From positions 186,001 to 250,000 of the forward strand of contig CAVVTR010000007.1 in the NCBI GenBank assembly GCA_963751245.1: DNA of 64,000 nucleotides. The letters are read 5' to 3'. This document shows, in pieces, positions 53,184 through 61,952 of the stretch; positions within the stretch are counted from its first letter, which is position 1; the number at the start of each line of letters is the position of its first letter. The translations under genes and the position numbers were made by a program. This DNA comes from CAVVTR01 sp963751245 (GTDB taxonomy: Bacteria; Acidobacteriota; Thermoanaerobaculia; Thermoanaerobaculales; Thermoanaerobaculaceae). A model generated the notes under the pieces. That model searched no databases, had not been told where the DNA came from, and was given only the letters and a program-made list of their open reading frames with translations.

Positions 53184-53658
53184 GGGTCGCGGCGGCGCGC
53201 TGGCGGGACGCCTCCGCCAGGGCGACGGCGACCGCCGTGGACAGGTTGAGGGAGCGTAGCGAGGGATCCGCCATGGGGATGCGCACGAGCCGGTCCGCCC
53301 GCCGCGTCCGCAGCTCGCCGGGCAGGCCCACGCTCTCGCGGCCGAACACCAGCACGGTCCGCGGCGCGAAGCGAGTCTCCCACAGGCTCGCCTGAGCCTC
53401 CGCCGAGAACAGGAACGGCTCGCCCAGGCCAGGCAGCGCCGCCTCCAGCTCGTCGATGCCGGGCCACATCACGGGGTCGACCCGGTCCCAGTAGTCGAGG
53501 CCCGCGCGGCGCAGCTCCCGGGCGGTGAGGGCGAACCCCAGCGGCCGCACCAGGTGGAGGCGGGCGCCGAAGGCGAGGCAGGTGCGGCCCACGTTGCCGG
53601 TGTTCCAGGGGATCTCGGGGTGGACGAGCACCACGTGCAGGGCGGGCGACGCGGTCAT
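53170..53658 (-). CDS. trmL: tRNA (cytidine(34)-2'-O)-methyltransferase (TrmL-like SPOUT enzyme)
   Basis: This 162-residue SPOUT methyltransferase shows the trefoil-knot motifs: HPEIPWNTGNVGRTCLAF, LVFGRESVGLP and MADPSLRSLNLSTAVAVALAEA. TrmL methylates the wobble ribose in tRNA-Leu isoacceptors. Its 3' end overlaps the convergent yjbQ-like gene by 14 bp. ATG 53658 is the family start. Confidence 0.92.
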   Translation of the reverse strand: MTASPALHVVLVHPEIPWNTGNVGRTCLAFGARLHLVRPLGFALTARELRRAGLDYWDRVDPVMWPGIDELEAALPGLGEPFLFSAEAQASLWETRFAPRTVLVFGRESVGLPGELRTRRADRLVRIPMADPSLRSLNLSTAVAVALAEASRQRAAATPTPR

Positions 53659-53738
53659 CGGCGGCAGTGTGCCACGGCCGTGCTTGCCGGGCGGTGGTTC
53701 GAACACCACATTGGTCGTGAATCCCCGGGAGGTGCCCG

Positions 53739-54041
53739 ATGCCCCTGTTCGTCCTCATGACCCGCCTGGCGCCGGAGAGCGTCCAGGACGCCAGCGGCCG
53801 CCGCGCCATGGGCAAGGAGTGGCTCGAGCGCGTCAAGCGCGTGTGCCCGGAGGTCACCTTCGTGGCCCACTACGCCATCCTCGGCCCCTACGACTTCATG
53901 GACATCTACGAGGCGCCCGACGTGGAGACCGCCCACCGGGTGTCGCTGATCTCCAGGTCCGAGGGGGCGGTGTCGGCGGAGAGCTGGCAGGCGCTGCCCT
54001 ACGAGCGCTTCCTCGCGCTGCTCGAGCAGGTTCAGCCCTGA
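53739..54041 (+). CDS. GYD-domain protein
   Basis: This 100-residue protein matches the GYD family: MPLFVLMTRLAPESVQD at the start, then VAHYAILGPYDFMDIYEAPDVETAHRVSL, with the GxYD core. These are small ferredoxin-fold proteins of unknown function. GGGAGG lies before the ATG. It overlaps the next, convergent gene by 10 bp. Confidence 0.82.
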   Translation: MPLFVLMTRLAPESVQDASGRRAMGKEWLERVKRVCPEVTFVAHYAILGPYDFMDIYEAPDVETAHRVSLISRSEGAVSAESWQALPYERFLALLEQVQP

Positions 54042-54409
54042 GGGCCGGACGGCGCGGCGCGCCCGGCCGTCCCGCCGCCCAGGCGTGAGAGCTCCTGGTC
54101 GTAGGCCTTCTGGAGGGAGCCCTCCATGTCGATGTAGTTGCGCAGCGAGGACTCGAGCCCCCTGACGGGGCGCAGACGGTCGGCCTGGTCGCTGGTGATG
54201 GAGCCGAGGAGGCGATCCTCCAGGCGCTTGAGCCAGTCCTGTCCGGAGCAGAGGCCGGCCAGCTCCCGGTTGGCCCGGTGGTCCCGCCACTCGTTCACCG
54301 ACAGGGCGAGGAGGATGGAGAAGACGATCATCCCCATCTCCACCAGCAGCCGCCCGAAGGACCTGCCGAGCCGCCGTGACGGCCCGTCCCCGTTCTCCTC
54401 CAACCCCAT
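54032..54409 (-). CDS. Single-span membrane protein (DUF6090-like)
   Basis: This 125-residue protein has one hydrophobic segment, GRLLVEMGMIVFSILLALSV, followed by NEWRDHRANRELAGL. The pattern EMGMIVFSILLALSVNEWRD is recurrent at the N-terminus of small bacterial membrane proteins annotated DUF6090 or hypothetical. The C-terminal half is helical and soluble. The function is unknown. It is divergent from the M14 peptidase. Confidence 0.6.
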   Translation of the reverse strand: MGLEENGDGPSRRLGRSFGRLLVEMGMIVFSILLALSVNEWRDHRANRELAGLCSGQDWLKRLEDRLLGSITSDQADRLRPVRGLESSLRNYIDMEGSLQKAYDQELSRLGGGTAGRAAPSGPQG

Positions 54410-54513
54410 CCGCCACCTCCCGGCGGCGGAACACCATACCCGCGAGCGGCCGCCGGCGCGACCGGCGGCCACCTCCGGGGCGGGCTATAGTTCTCCGAGC
54501 ACCGGAGGCTCCC

Positions 54514-56322
54514 GTGACCCGTCGCTTCCCCCTCGTCCTCACCGCGCTCCTCGTCACCACCGCTGCCGCCGCCGGAATCCCGCCGGAGTGGCTCACGCCG
54601 GCCGAGAAGAGCGGCTTCACCGCCACCGCCTCCTACGCCGAGACGGAGGCGTTCCTCGAGCGTGTCGCGGCCCGGCTGCCGGAGGTGCGCCTGGCCACCT
54701 TCGGCACCTCGCCGCAGGGACGCGCTCTCCCCCTCGTGATCGTCTCGAAGGAACGGGCGTTCACCCCCGCGGAGGCCGCGGCGGTGGGCAAGCCGGTGGT
54801 GCTGGTGCAGAACGCCATCCACGCCGGCGAGCCCGACGGCACCGACGCCGCGCTCATGCTGCTGCGCGACCTCGCCCTCGGCCGGCGCCGCGAGCTGCTC
54901 GACGCGGCCACCCTTCTGATCGTGCCGATCTACAACGTGGACGGCCATGAGCGGGTCTCGCCGTACAACCGCGCCAACCAGACGGGGCCGGAGGCGAACC
55001 TGGGCTTCCGTACCTCGGCGGACGGCCTCGACCTCAACCGCGACTTCATGAAGGCCGCCGCCCCGGAGACCCGCGCGCTCCTCGGCCTCGTCGCCGCCTG
55101 GAACCCCGATCTCCACGTGGACGTCCACGTCACCGACGGCTCCGACTTCGACTGGGTGCTGACCGCCACCTGGGCGGAGGCGCCCCAGGTGCCGGAGGAG
55201 GTCGACGCCTGGCTGCGCCGTCACATGCCGCCGGTGCTCGCGGCCACACAGGCGGCCGGGCACCGGTGCGGGCCCTACGTCGACCTGGTGGACCGCAACG
55301 ACCCGGCGAAGGGGTTCTCGTCCTGGGTGGGCGGACCGCGCTACGCCACCGGCTACTTCCCCCTGCGCAACCGGCCCTCGGTGCTGCTCGAGATGCACGC
55401 CTACAAGCCCTACGGGAAGCGTGTCCTGGCCGTCCGGGACTTCCTCGTTGCGCTGCTCGGCGAGCTGGGCCGCGACGGAGGTGCGCTGCACCGCGCGGTG
55501 AGCACCGCCGACGCCCGCGTCGTGGCCCTGGGCGGTCCCGGCGCCGTGCCCTCGGACGTCGTGCTGTCGTGGCGGGAGACCGGGCCGCCCGACGCCATCG
55601 CGTTCCCCATCTACGCCTGGGACACCGTCACCTCGCCGGTCACCGGCACGCCGCTCATCCGCTACCGGCGGGGCGAGGTCCACGAGCTCACCGTGCCGTG
55701 GTTCCATCGCGTCGTGGCGGAGCTCTCGGTGGCGAGGCCACGGGGGTACCTGGTCCCCTCCGGGTGGCCCGCCGTCGAGGCCTGCCTCGCGGCCCACCAC
55801 CTGCGCGTCGAGAGGCTGACCGCCCCCGCCGAGCCCGAGGTGGAGACCATCCGGGTGGCGGACCCGCGCTTCGCGGCGTCCACCTACCAGGGGCTCACGC
55901 GGGTGACGGCCACGGTGACGCGGCGGCGCGAGCGGCGGCGGGTGCCGGCCGGGACGCTGTGGATCGGCGCCGACCAACCGGGCTTCGACGTGGCCGCGCA
56001 GCTCCTCGAACCCGACGCACCGGACTCGCTGTTCGCCTGGGGGCTCGTGTCGCAGGTGCTGGAGCACAAGGAGTACATCGGCCCCCGCCGCCTCGACGAG
56101 GTGGCGCGGGAGATGCTGGACGATCCCGCGGTGGCGTCGGCGTGGCGGGCGGCGCTCGCCGACCCCGCCTTCGCCGCCGACCCCCGCGCCCGGCGGGAGT
56201 GGTGGTACGAGCGCACGCCCTACTACGCGGTGCAGGAGGTGGGGCTGATCCCGGCGATGCGCGTGATGGCGCCGGCCACCCTGGTCACGGCACCGTGGCC
56301 CGGGCCGCGGCCCTCGCCCTGA
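54514..56322 (+). CDS. Secreted M14-family zinc carboxypeptidase
   Basis: This 602-residue protein has a signal peptide (TRRFPLVLTALLVTTAAAAG) and an N-terminal M14 peptidase domain. The zinc ligands are H and E in NAIHAGEPDG and the third His in LHVDVHVTDG; the substrate-binding region is DLNRDFMKA; the catalytic glutamate is probably in VLLEMHAYKPYG. The C-terminal half (about 330-600) is typical of the large peptidases of this subgroup and has no separate known domain. GTG 54514 follows GGAGG. Confidence 0.85.
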   Translation: MTRRFPLVLTALLVTTAAAAGIPPEWLTPAEKSGFTATASYAETEAFLERVAARLPEVRLATFGTSPQGRALPLVIVSKERAFTPAEAAAVGKPVVLVQNAIHAGEPDGTDAALMLLRDLALGRRRELLDAATLLIVPIYNVDGHERVSPYNRANQTGPEANLGFRTSADGLDLNRDFMKAAAPETRALLGLVAAWNPDLHVDVHVTDGSDFDWVLTATWAEAPQVPEEVDAWLRRHMPPVLAATQAAGHRCGPYVDLVDRNDPAKGFSSWVGGPRYATGYFPLRNRPSVLLEMHAYKPYGKRVLAVRDFLVALLGELGRDGGALHRAVSTADARVVALGGPGAVPSDVVLSWRETGPPDAIAFPIYAWDTVTSPVTGTPLIRYRRGEVHELTVPWFHRVVAELSVARPRGYLVPSGWPAVEACLAAHHLRVERLTAPAEPEVETIRVADPRFAASTYQGLTRVTATVTRRRERRRVPAGTLWIGADQPGFDVAAQLLEPDAPDSLFAWGLVSQVLEHKEYIGPRRLDEVAREMLDDPAVASAWRAALADPAFAADPRARREWWYERTPYYAVQEVGLIPAMRVMAPATLVTAPWPGPRPSP

Positions 56323-56338
56323 GGGGCCGGACGACGAA

Positions 56339-56356
56339 GGCCGGGACGTCCCGGCC
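56339..56356. terminator. Perfect palindrome between M14 peptidase and thioredoxin
   Basis: GGCCGGGACGTCCCGGCC is an exact 18-bp palindrome between two convergent stops (56322 and 56379). It should fold on either strand and act as a bidirectional terminator. There is no T-run. Confidence 0.5.
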
Positions 56357-56378
56357 GGCACTGCTCGACGCCGGAGGA

Positions 56379-56768
56379 TCAGGCCTCGGCGGCCTGGCTC
56401 TCGCCCTGGGCCTGCTGCTTGGCGACCTCGGCGTGGACCTGTTCCATGTCAAGCGCCTTGACCTGCGAGATGAGGTCCTCCAGCGCCTCGGCCGGGAGCA
56501 TCCCCGGCTGGGAGAAGATCAGCACCTTCTCCCGGAACACCATGAGCGTGGGGATGGAGCGGATCTGGAACGCCGCCGCGAGCTGCATCTCCGCCTCGGT
56601 GTCGCAGGAGGCGAAGGCGATGTCGGGGTGCTCTTCCGCCGCCTTCTCGAAGATGGGCTTGAACGCCCGGCACGGGCCGCACCAGGAGGCCCAGAAGTCG
56701 ATCAGGACGATGTCGTTGTTCTCGATCGTCTCGTTGAAGTTGTCCATGGTCAGCGTCTTGGTCGCCAT
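56379..56768 (-). CDS. Thioredoxin with C-terminal extension
   Basis: This 129-residue thioredoxin has the active site FWASWCGPC and the cis-proline in IRSIPTLMVF. The core ends near residue 108; about 20 further residues are Gln/Glu/Ala-rich (HAEVAKQQAQGESQAAEA) and probably disordered. Two ATG codons are adjacent (56771 and 56768) behind GGGGAG; the second has better spacing. It is the likely partner of TrxB and of the peroxiredoxin. Confidence 0.92.
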   Translation of the reverse strand: MATKTLTMDNFNETIENNDIVLIDFWASWCGPCRAFKPIFEKAAEEHPDIAFASCDTEAEMQLAAAFQIRSIPTLMVFREKVLIFSQPGMLPAEALEDLISQVKALDMEQVHAEVAKQQAQGESQAAEA

Positions 56769-56820
56769 CATGTCTCCCCGTCTCCGCCGGTGGATCTCGT
56801 CGAGCCGTCCTCCGGGCGGG

Positions 56821-56842
56821 CGGCGATCCCTGAGTATCGCCG
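56821..56842 (-). promoter_or_regulatory. Hairpin in the thioredoxin 5' leader
   Basis: CGGCGAT and ATCGCCG form an exact 7-bp stem with an 8-nt loop, inside the predicted 80-nt leader of the thioredoxin mRNA and close to its 5' end. It could stabilise the message or bind a regulator. Confidence 0.4.
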
Positions 56843-56856
56843 AATAACTATGCAGC

Positions 56857-56885
56857 AATATAGTACCCCCGGCTCGACTTTGCAA
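56857..56885 (-). promoter_or_regulatory. Strong sigma70-type promoter of the thioredoxin gene
   Basis: On the minus strand TTGCAA (56885-56880), a 17-bp spacer and TATATT (56862-56857) form one of the closest matches to consensus in the window. The transcript would start near 56850. Confidence 0.7.
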
Positions 56886-56994
56886 CCCCCACGGCGCCGC
56901 CCCGCCGCAGAGCCGGGTAGACTTGGCAGGGGAGACGCGGAGCCGGCGGGACCCGGCCGCGCGCAGGGGCGCCTCCGGCCAGGGAGGGACGAGC

Positions 56995-58419
56995 GTGGCA
57001 GTGGAGACGGCCGTGCGGAACGATGCTGACCGGGAGAAGCGGGTGGTGGCGGCGTCCTCCGTGGGCGCCGCCTTGTTGCTCGTCACCATGAAGCTGACGG
57101 TTGGGGTGTGGACCGGCAGCCTCGGCATCCTCTCCGAGGCCCTCCACTCCGGACTCGACCTCGTGGCGGCGGTGGTCACCCTGGGCGCCGTCTCGGTGTC
57201 CGGCCGCCCCGCCGACCGGGAGCACACCTACGGCCACGCCAAGGTCGAGAACCTCGCCGCCCTGCTGGAGGCGCTGCTGCTCCTCGCCACCTGTGCGTGG
57301 ATCATCTACGAGGCGGTGGAGCGGCTGTTCTTCAGGGATGTCGTGGTCGAGGCCACGGCGTGGGCGTTCGCCGTGATGGTCGTGTCCATCGTGGTGGACG
57401 TGTCGCGCTCGCGGGCGCTCATGCGGGTGGCGAGAAAGCACGCCAGCCAGGCCCTGGAGGCGGACGCCATCCACTTCTCCACGGACGTGTGGTCCTCCTC
57501 GGTGGTCATCGCCGGCCTGTTCGGCGTCCTGGCGGCGCAGTGGACTGGCCTCGCCTGGCTCGCCAAGGCGGACGCGGCGGCGGCTCTCGGGGTGGCGGGC
57601 ATCGTCGTGGCGGTCAGCGTGAGGCTGGGCCGGCGCACCGTCTCGGAGCTCCTCGACGCGGTCCCACCGGAGCTGCGCGACCGGGTGGCTCGGGCCGCCC
57701 GGGTGGAGGGGGTGGTGGAGGTGCGCAGCGCGCGGGTGCGGCGGAGCGGGCCGGCGGCGTTCGCCGACGTCACGGTGGCGGTCAGCCGCGGTAGCGACCT
57801 GGAGCGCGCCCACGCCGTCGCCAGCCGCGCCGAAGCCGCGATCCGCGGCGTGATCCCCGGCGCCGACGTGGTCGTCCACGTGGAGCCCGTGGCCACCGAC
57901 GGCGAGGACGTGCCGACCACGGTCCAGGTGGCCGCGGCGCGCCGCGGCCTGGCCGCCCACGACGTGCAGCTTTTCGAGGTGGACGGGAGACGCACCCTGG
58001 AGCTCCACCTGGAGGTCCCCGACTCCTTCACCGTGGAGGCCGCCCACGACGAGGCGGAGTCCCTCGAGGCCGACCTGCGCCGCGACCTGCCCGGCCTCGA
58101 CCGGGTGGTGGTGCACCTGGAGCCGGCGGGATCGGCGATGGTGGGGCGCCCGGTGAGCCCGGAGGAGCGCAGCGAGGTGCTCGACGCCGTGGCGGCGCTG
58201 CCCGGCGAGCTCGGCATCGACTGCCAGCCCCACGCCGTGGAGGTCCTCCGCGTCGAGGGGAGGTTGGCCGTCTCCCTGCACTGCAGCGTCGAGCCCGGCC
58301 TGCCCATCACGCGCGCCCACGCCCTCACCGAGGAGGTGGAGAGGCTCCTGCACCGAAGGATCCCGGGCCTCGGCCGCGTCGTCGTCCACGTGGAGCCCCC
58401 CGCCGACGGCGGGTCGTGA
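56995..58419 (+). CDS. CDF-family cation efflux transporter with three tandem C-terminal domains
   Basis: This 474-residue proton-coupled divalent cation exporter has about six membrane helices (about 18-215). The family metal-site motifs are SEALHSGLD in the second helix and ADAIHFSTD in the fifth. Most CDF proteins end with one cytoplasmic dimerisation domain of about 80 residues. Here three related copies follow (about 224-298, 306-377 and 391-468), each ending VVVH(V/L)EP. GTG 56995 follows GGGAGGG. Metal specificity is not predictable. Confidence 0.88.
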   Translation: MAVETAVRNDADREKRVVAASSVGAALLLVTMKLTVGVWTGSLGILSEALHSGLDLVAAVVTLGAVSVSGRPADREHTYGHAKVENLAALLEALLLLATCAWIIYEAVERLFFRDVVVEATAWAFAVMVVSIVVDVSRSRALMRVARKHASQALEADAIHFSTDVWSSSVVIAGLFGVLAAQWTGLAWLAKADAAAALGVAGIVVAVSVRLGRRTVSELLDAVPPELRDRVARAARVEGVVEVRSARVRRSGPAAFADVTVAVSRGSDLERAHAVASRAEAAIRGVIPGADVVVHVEPVATDGEDVPTTVQVAAARRGLAAHDVQLFEVDGRRTLELHLEVPDSFTVEAAHDEAESLEADLRRDLPGLDRVVVHLEPAGSAMVGRPVSPEERSEVLDAVAALPGELGIDCQPHAVEVLRVEGRLAVSLHCSVEPGLPITRAHALTEEVERLLHRRIPGLGRVVVHVEPPADGGS

Positions 58420-58441
58420 CGACGGGCGCGCGGCGCCGGGA

Positions 58442-58918
58442 TCAGAAGTTGAACTGGTCGCTGCCCTTCAGGACGGTGCCGTCCGCCGTGTGGAACGCGA
58501 CCTCCACGAGGCCCCGCGCCTCGGTGGGCGGGTGGTCGAACTGGTCGTAACGGAGGATCCCGAGGGAGTACAGGATGGTCTCGGGCCGTCCGTCGTCGGC
58601 CGGGTCGCGGACCTCGGCGAAGTCGCGGCGCCGCACGTGGAGCACCGTCGTGTACAGGGGCACCCTCCGCTCGCCCCAGGCCCCGGCCAGCGGCGCCCAC
58701 ACCTTCTTGAGCTCGAAGACGGTCACCCGGGCGGTGCCGTCGGCGGTGGTCATCGCGCCCCGGGCGTCACCCAGCACGAACGTCACCGCCATGGTGCCCT
58801 CCCCCTTGCCGAAGCCGTTCACCGAGAGGATCGACGTGGGCGGCCGCTCGTTGAGGCGCGCACAGGACAGCAGCAGCGCCGCGAGGGCGGCGGCGGCGAG
58901 GATCGGGGCGGTCTTCAC
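58442..58918 (-). CDS. Lipoprotein of unknown function
   Basis: A 158-residue protein starts at GTG 58918: KTAPILAAAALAALLLSC is a signal with a lipobox LLSC. The mature part (FGKGEGTMAVTFVLGDARGA, FAEVRDPADDGRPETILYSLG) looks like a compact beta-rich domain. No family was recognised. The start is uncertain; ATG 58969 upstream gives a longer leader. It is convergent with the CDF gene. Confidence 0.55.
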   Translation of the reverse strand: MKTAPILAAAALAALLLSCARLNERPPTSILSVNGFGKGEGTMAVTFVLGDARGAMTTADGTARVTVFELKKVWAPLAGAWGERRVPLYTTVLHVRRRDFAEVRDPADDGRPETILYSLGILRYDQFDHPPTEARGLVEVAFHTADGTVLKGSDQFNF

Positions 58919-59028
58919 GGCAGGCAAGGGCGCTCTCCAGTGGGGGGTGGTCCCGGGCCGGCGCGGCATCGCGCCGCGCGGCGCAGCGGCCATCCTAGCA
59001 GCCCGGCGCGCCTGCCCCGCCGCGGGCG

Positions 59029-59742
59029 CTACTGGAGGAGCGTGTCGATGTGCTGATACTGCTCGTGCACGGCGTCCACCGCCGCCGCGACGGCCTCCTC
59101 GGAGCCCTCCGCCACGGTGCGTCGGAGCGTCGCGGTCCGGGAGCACAGCTCGGCGGCGGCGGTCGTGAAGCGCTCCTGGCGGTCGGCGAGCCGGCGCGGC
59201 AGGGTGGCCGCGGCGAGGGGGGCGCAGCGCGCCACAAGCGTCTCCGCGGCGCCGCGCAGAGCGGTGCGGTCCGCCACCGGGGGCCGGTGGTGGACGAGAC
59301 CGTAGAGCACGACGTGGTACGCCTCCAGCGCCTCGAGCGGCGGGCGCACCAGCCGGACCAGGGTCTCGTAGCGGCTGTGCAGGGTCTCCACCGCGTCGAG
59401 CATGCCCTGGGTGTCGTCACGGTCGGCGGCCCGCCGGTAGGCGCCCACCGCGTCGCGCAGGGCGGCCACTCCCTGGTCCCACGCCGCCCGGCGGTCGCGC
59501 AGAATGCCGGGGAGCTCGGCGGCGGCCAGGGCGCTCACGCCGGCCTCGGCATCGGGAAGCAGCGCCTTCAGCTCCGTGGCGTCCTTGCCCGGCCACGCCT
59601 GGTGCCAGAGGGGGTAGATCACCTCGTGGAGGGCGCCGAGGGCCGGGACCTCCGCCGTGGTCTCGGCAGGACCGGCGGCGCCGGCGGCGGCCGCGACGGC
59701 CAGCGCCGCGGCGGCGAGCAGAACGGTGAGCGCACGGGACAT
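59029..59742 (-). CDS. Exported helical protein of unknown function
   Basis: A 237-residue protein starts at ATG 59742 behind GGAGG. The signal peptide is SRALTVLLAAAALAVAAAAG. The mature protein is almost wholly helical, with two similar halves (HEVIYPLWHQAWPGKDATELK... and TLHSRYETLVRLVRPPLEAL...YHVVLYGLVHH), and resembles the four-helix arrangement of cytochrome c-prime-like proteins but has no CxxCH haem motif. The function is unknown; the His-rich segments (HEV, LWHQ, LVHH) could bind a metal. Confidence 0.55.
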   Translation of the reverse strand: MSRALTVLLAAAALAVAAAAGAAGPAETTAEVPALGALHEVIYPLWHQAWPGKDATELKALLPDAEAGVSALAAAELPGILRDRRAAWDQGVAALRDAVGAYRRAADRDDTQGMLDAVETLHSRYETLVRLVRPPLEALEAYHVVLYGLVHHRPPVADRTALRGAAETLVARCAPLAAATLPRRLADRQERFTTAAAELCSRTATLRRTVAEGSEEAVAAAVDAVHEQYQHIDTLLQ

Positions 59743-60020
59743 GGGGCCTCCTCGGGTCACACCACGGTCGTGATCGCGCTGACGCTAGCACGAGGCCGCC
59801 GCACCGGCAAGGGATGGGCGGCGGCCCCCCGTTCGCTCTGTCCTCGCGGTCGTCGCTCCGCTATCATCCCACGGGCCGCCGCGACCCGCGGGACGATTCG
59901 ACGGATCGCGCCGGCGCGCGGACACTGCGACGACGAAGGAGCACCCGGGTTCCCCCTGCCCGCGGACTGCCGCGGCGGCCGGCCCGGTCCCCGCTCCCAC
60001 CGGACGCGAAGGAGACAGCC

Positions 60021-61199
60021 GTGGAAAAGATGATCTACCTGGACAACGCAGCCACCTCCTATCCCAAGCCCCCCGAAGTGCACGAGTTCATGAGCACCTT
60101 CTACCGCACCTGCGGTGTCAACCCCGGCCGCTCGGGGTGCGACATGGCGCTGCAGGCGGAGCAGATGATCCACGGCACGAGGGAGAAGCTCACCGCCTTC
60201 TTCAACCCGGGCCTGGCGGCCGCGGGGACCCTTCCCGATCCCGACCGGCTCGTCTTCACCCTCAACGCGACCCACTCCCTGAACCTCATCCTGCGCGGGA
60301 CGGTGGGCCCCGGCGACCACGTGGTGACGACCACCACGGAGCACAACTCGGTGATCCGGCCGGTGAACCACCTGGTGAAGATGGGCGCCGAGGCCACCTT
60401 CGTCTCCCCCGACGCCGAGGGGTACGTGGATCCCGCGGACATCCGTGCGGCGATCCGCCCCAACACGAAGCTGGTCGTGGTGAACCACGCCTCCAACGTC
60501 ATCGGTACCGTGCAGGACATCACGGCCATCGGCGAGGTGTGCCGCGAGGCCGGCGTGCAGTTCGCCGTCGACGCCGCCCAGACCGCGGGGGCGTTCCCCG
60601 TCGACATGGCGGCGAGCCACGTGACCTTCCTCGCCTTCACGGGGCACAAGGGCCTGCTCGGCCCCACCGGAACCGGCGGCGTCTGCGTCGCTCCCGGGGC
60701 CGAGATCGCCTCGTCCGTGTGGGGCGGCACCGGCGTGCGCTCCGCCCACCCCTACCACCTCGACGAGTTTCCCTACCGCCTGGAGGCCGGCACCCTCAAC
60801 GTCATGGGCATCGGCGGCCTGCACGCCGGGCAGGTCTGGCTCGCCGGGCGTGGCCTCGACAACGTGCACCGGCACGAGATCGCGCTCCTCACCCGCCTCC
60901 AGGACGGCCTGTCCGGCGTCCGCGGCGTCACCATCCACGGTACCCGTCGCACCGACCGGCGCGTCGCCACCATGTCCATCACCGTCGAGGGCTTCGATCC
61001 TTCCGACGTCGGCACCATGCTCGACGTGGACTACGGCGTGCTCACCCGCACCGGGCTGCAGTGCGCCCCCCTCATCCACGACCACATGGGCACCTCCCCG
61101 CGGGGCACGGTGCGCTTCTCCATCGGTCCGTTCAACACCGAGGAGGACATCGACGCCGCGGTCCGGGGCGTGGAGAAGATCGCCGCCCTGCGCAACTGA
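60021..61199 (+). CDS. Aminotransferase class V / cysteine desulfurase family protein
   Basis: This 392-residue PLP enzyme has YLDNAATSYPKPPEV at the start, the THSLNL and EHNSVIRPV segments, the aspartate in FAVDAAQTAG and the Schiff-base lysine in FTGHKGLLGPTGTGG. The Cys-containing segment GLQCAPLIHDHMG near the C-terminus resembles the NifS-like subgroup around TIGR01977. It may release sulfur from cysteine, but no iscU- or suf-type gene is adjacent. GTG 60021 follows GGAG. Confidence 0.88.
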   Translation: MEKMIYLDNAATSYPKPPEVHEFMSTFYRTCGVNPGRSGCDMALQAEQMIHGTREKLTAFFNPGLAAAGTLPDPDRLVFTLNATHSLNLILRGTVGPGDHVVTTTTEHNSVIRPVNHLVKMGAEATFVSPDAEGYVDPADIRAAIRPNTKLVVVNHASNVIGTVQDITAIGEVCREAGVQFAVDAAQTAGAFPVDMAASHVTFLAFTGHKGLLGPTGTGGVCVAPGAEIASSVWGGTGVRSAHPYHLDEFPYRLEAGTLNVMGIGGLHAGQVWLAGRGLDNVHRHEIALLTRLQDGLSGVRGVTIHGTRRTDRRVATMSITVEGFDPSDVGTMLDVDYGVLTRTGLQCAPLIHDHMGTSPRGTVRFSIGPFNTEEDIDAAVRGVEKIAALRN

Positions 61200-61342
61200 C
61201 CGGCGGCGCGCCCGCCGGGCCGGTGTACGGGTACCACCACCTCTCGCGGCCCCCGCACGCGACAGAGGCGGTATGCTCCGAGGTGGAAGCCGGAACCGCG
61301 CCAGCGCCCGTCCCGGCGCGGCGCCGGCCACGAGGGATTTCG

Positions 61343-61909
61343 ATGGTCCAGGGTCTGCTTCGCTGGGTGGTGATCCTCTTTCCTGTCTCCGAGATCGCGC
61401 TGGCAGTGCTCAAACGCTCCCGGGGAAGGGGAGCCGCGAGCGCCGACCGGGGCTCGATGGTTCTCATTTGGCTGGGCATCGGTCTCGGTCTCGGCTTGGC
61501 CTTCGCAGCCCGGCGGACGACGTTCGCCGGGTTGCCGGGTACGCCGCGAGCGGACTCCGTGGTGGCACTGATCATCCTGGGTGCCGGCCTGGCGGTTCGG
61601 TGGACGGCGATCCTGCAACTGGGAAGGCTGTTCACGGTGGACGTCGCGATCCACGGCGGCCACGAGGTCGTGGAGAGGGGTCTCTACCGGTATGTCCGCC
61701 ATCCCTCGTATACGGGGTTGCTCGGGGCCTTCCTGGGCGTGGGCCTTACCTTTCACAACTGGTTGAGCCTCGCCGGCCTGATGGCGCCGATCGTCCTTGC
61801 GGTGGCGAGGCGTGTCGCCACCGAGGAGAAGGCGCTGCGGAGTGCGCTCGGCCCGGCGTATGCCGCCTACTGCGCGCGCACCCGGCGATTCATTCCGGGC
61901 GTCTTCTAG
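61343..61909 (+). CDS. Isoprenylcysteine carboxyl methyltransferase (ICMT)-family membrane protein
   Basis: This 188-residue protein has about five membrane segments and the family's SAM-binding core: LFTVDVAIHGGHEVVERGLY, RYVRHPSYTGLL and EEKALRSALGPAYAAYCARTRRFIPGVF. Bacterial members methylate unknown small molecules or lipids. ATG 61343 is preceded by GAGGGA. Base usage is a little less GC-extreme than its neighbours. Confidence 0.85.
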   Translation: MVQGLLRWVVILFPVSEIALAVLKRSRGRGAASADRGSMVLIWLGIGLGLGLAFAARRTTFAGLPGTPRADSVVALIILGAGLAVRWTAILQLGRLFTVDVAIHGGHEVVERGLYRYVRHPSYTGLLGAFLGVGLTFHNWLSLAGLMAPIVLAVARRVATEEKALRSALGPAYAAYCARTRRFIPGVF

Positions 61910-61952
61910 GAGGCTGCTGCACAGAGGCTCCGGCTGCGGAAGGGGAGGGATC

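Noticed and set aside
58442..59742. A two-gene cytochrome or metal-homeostasis unit next to the CDF transporter
   Set aside because: The genes are convergent with the CDF gene and neither shows a haem or clear metal motif, so a functional link is not supported.
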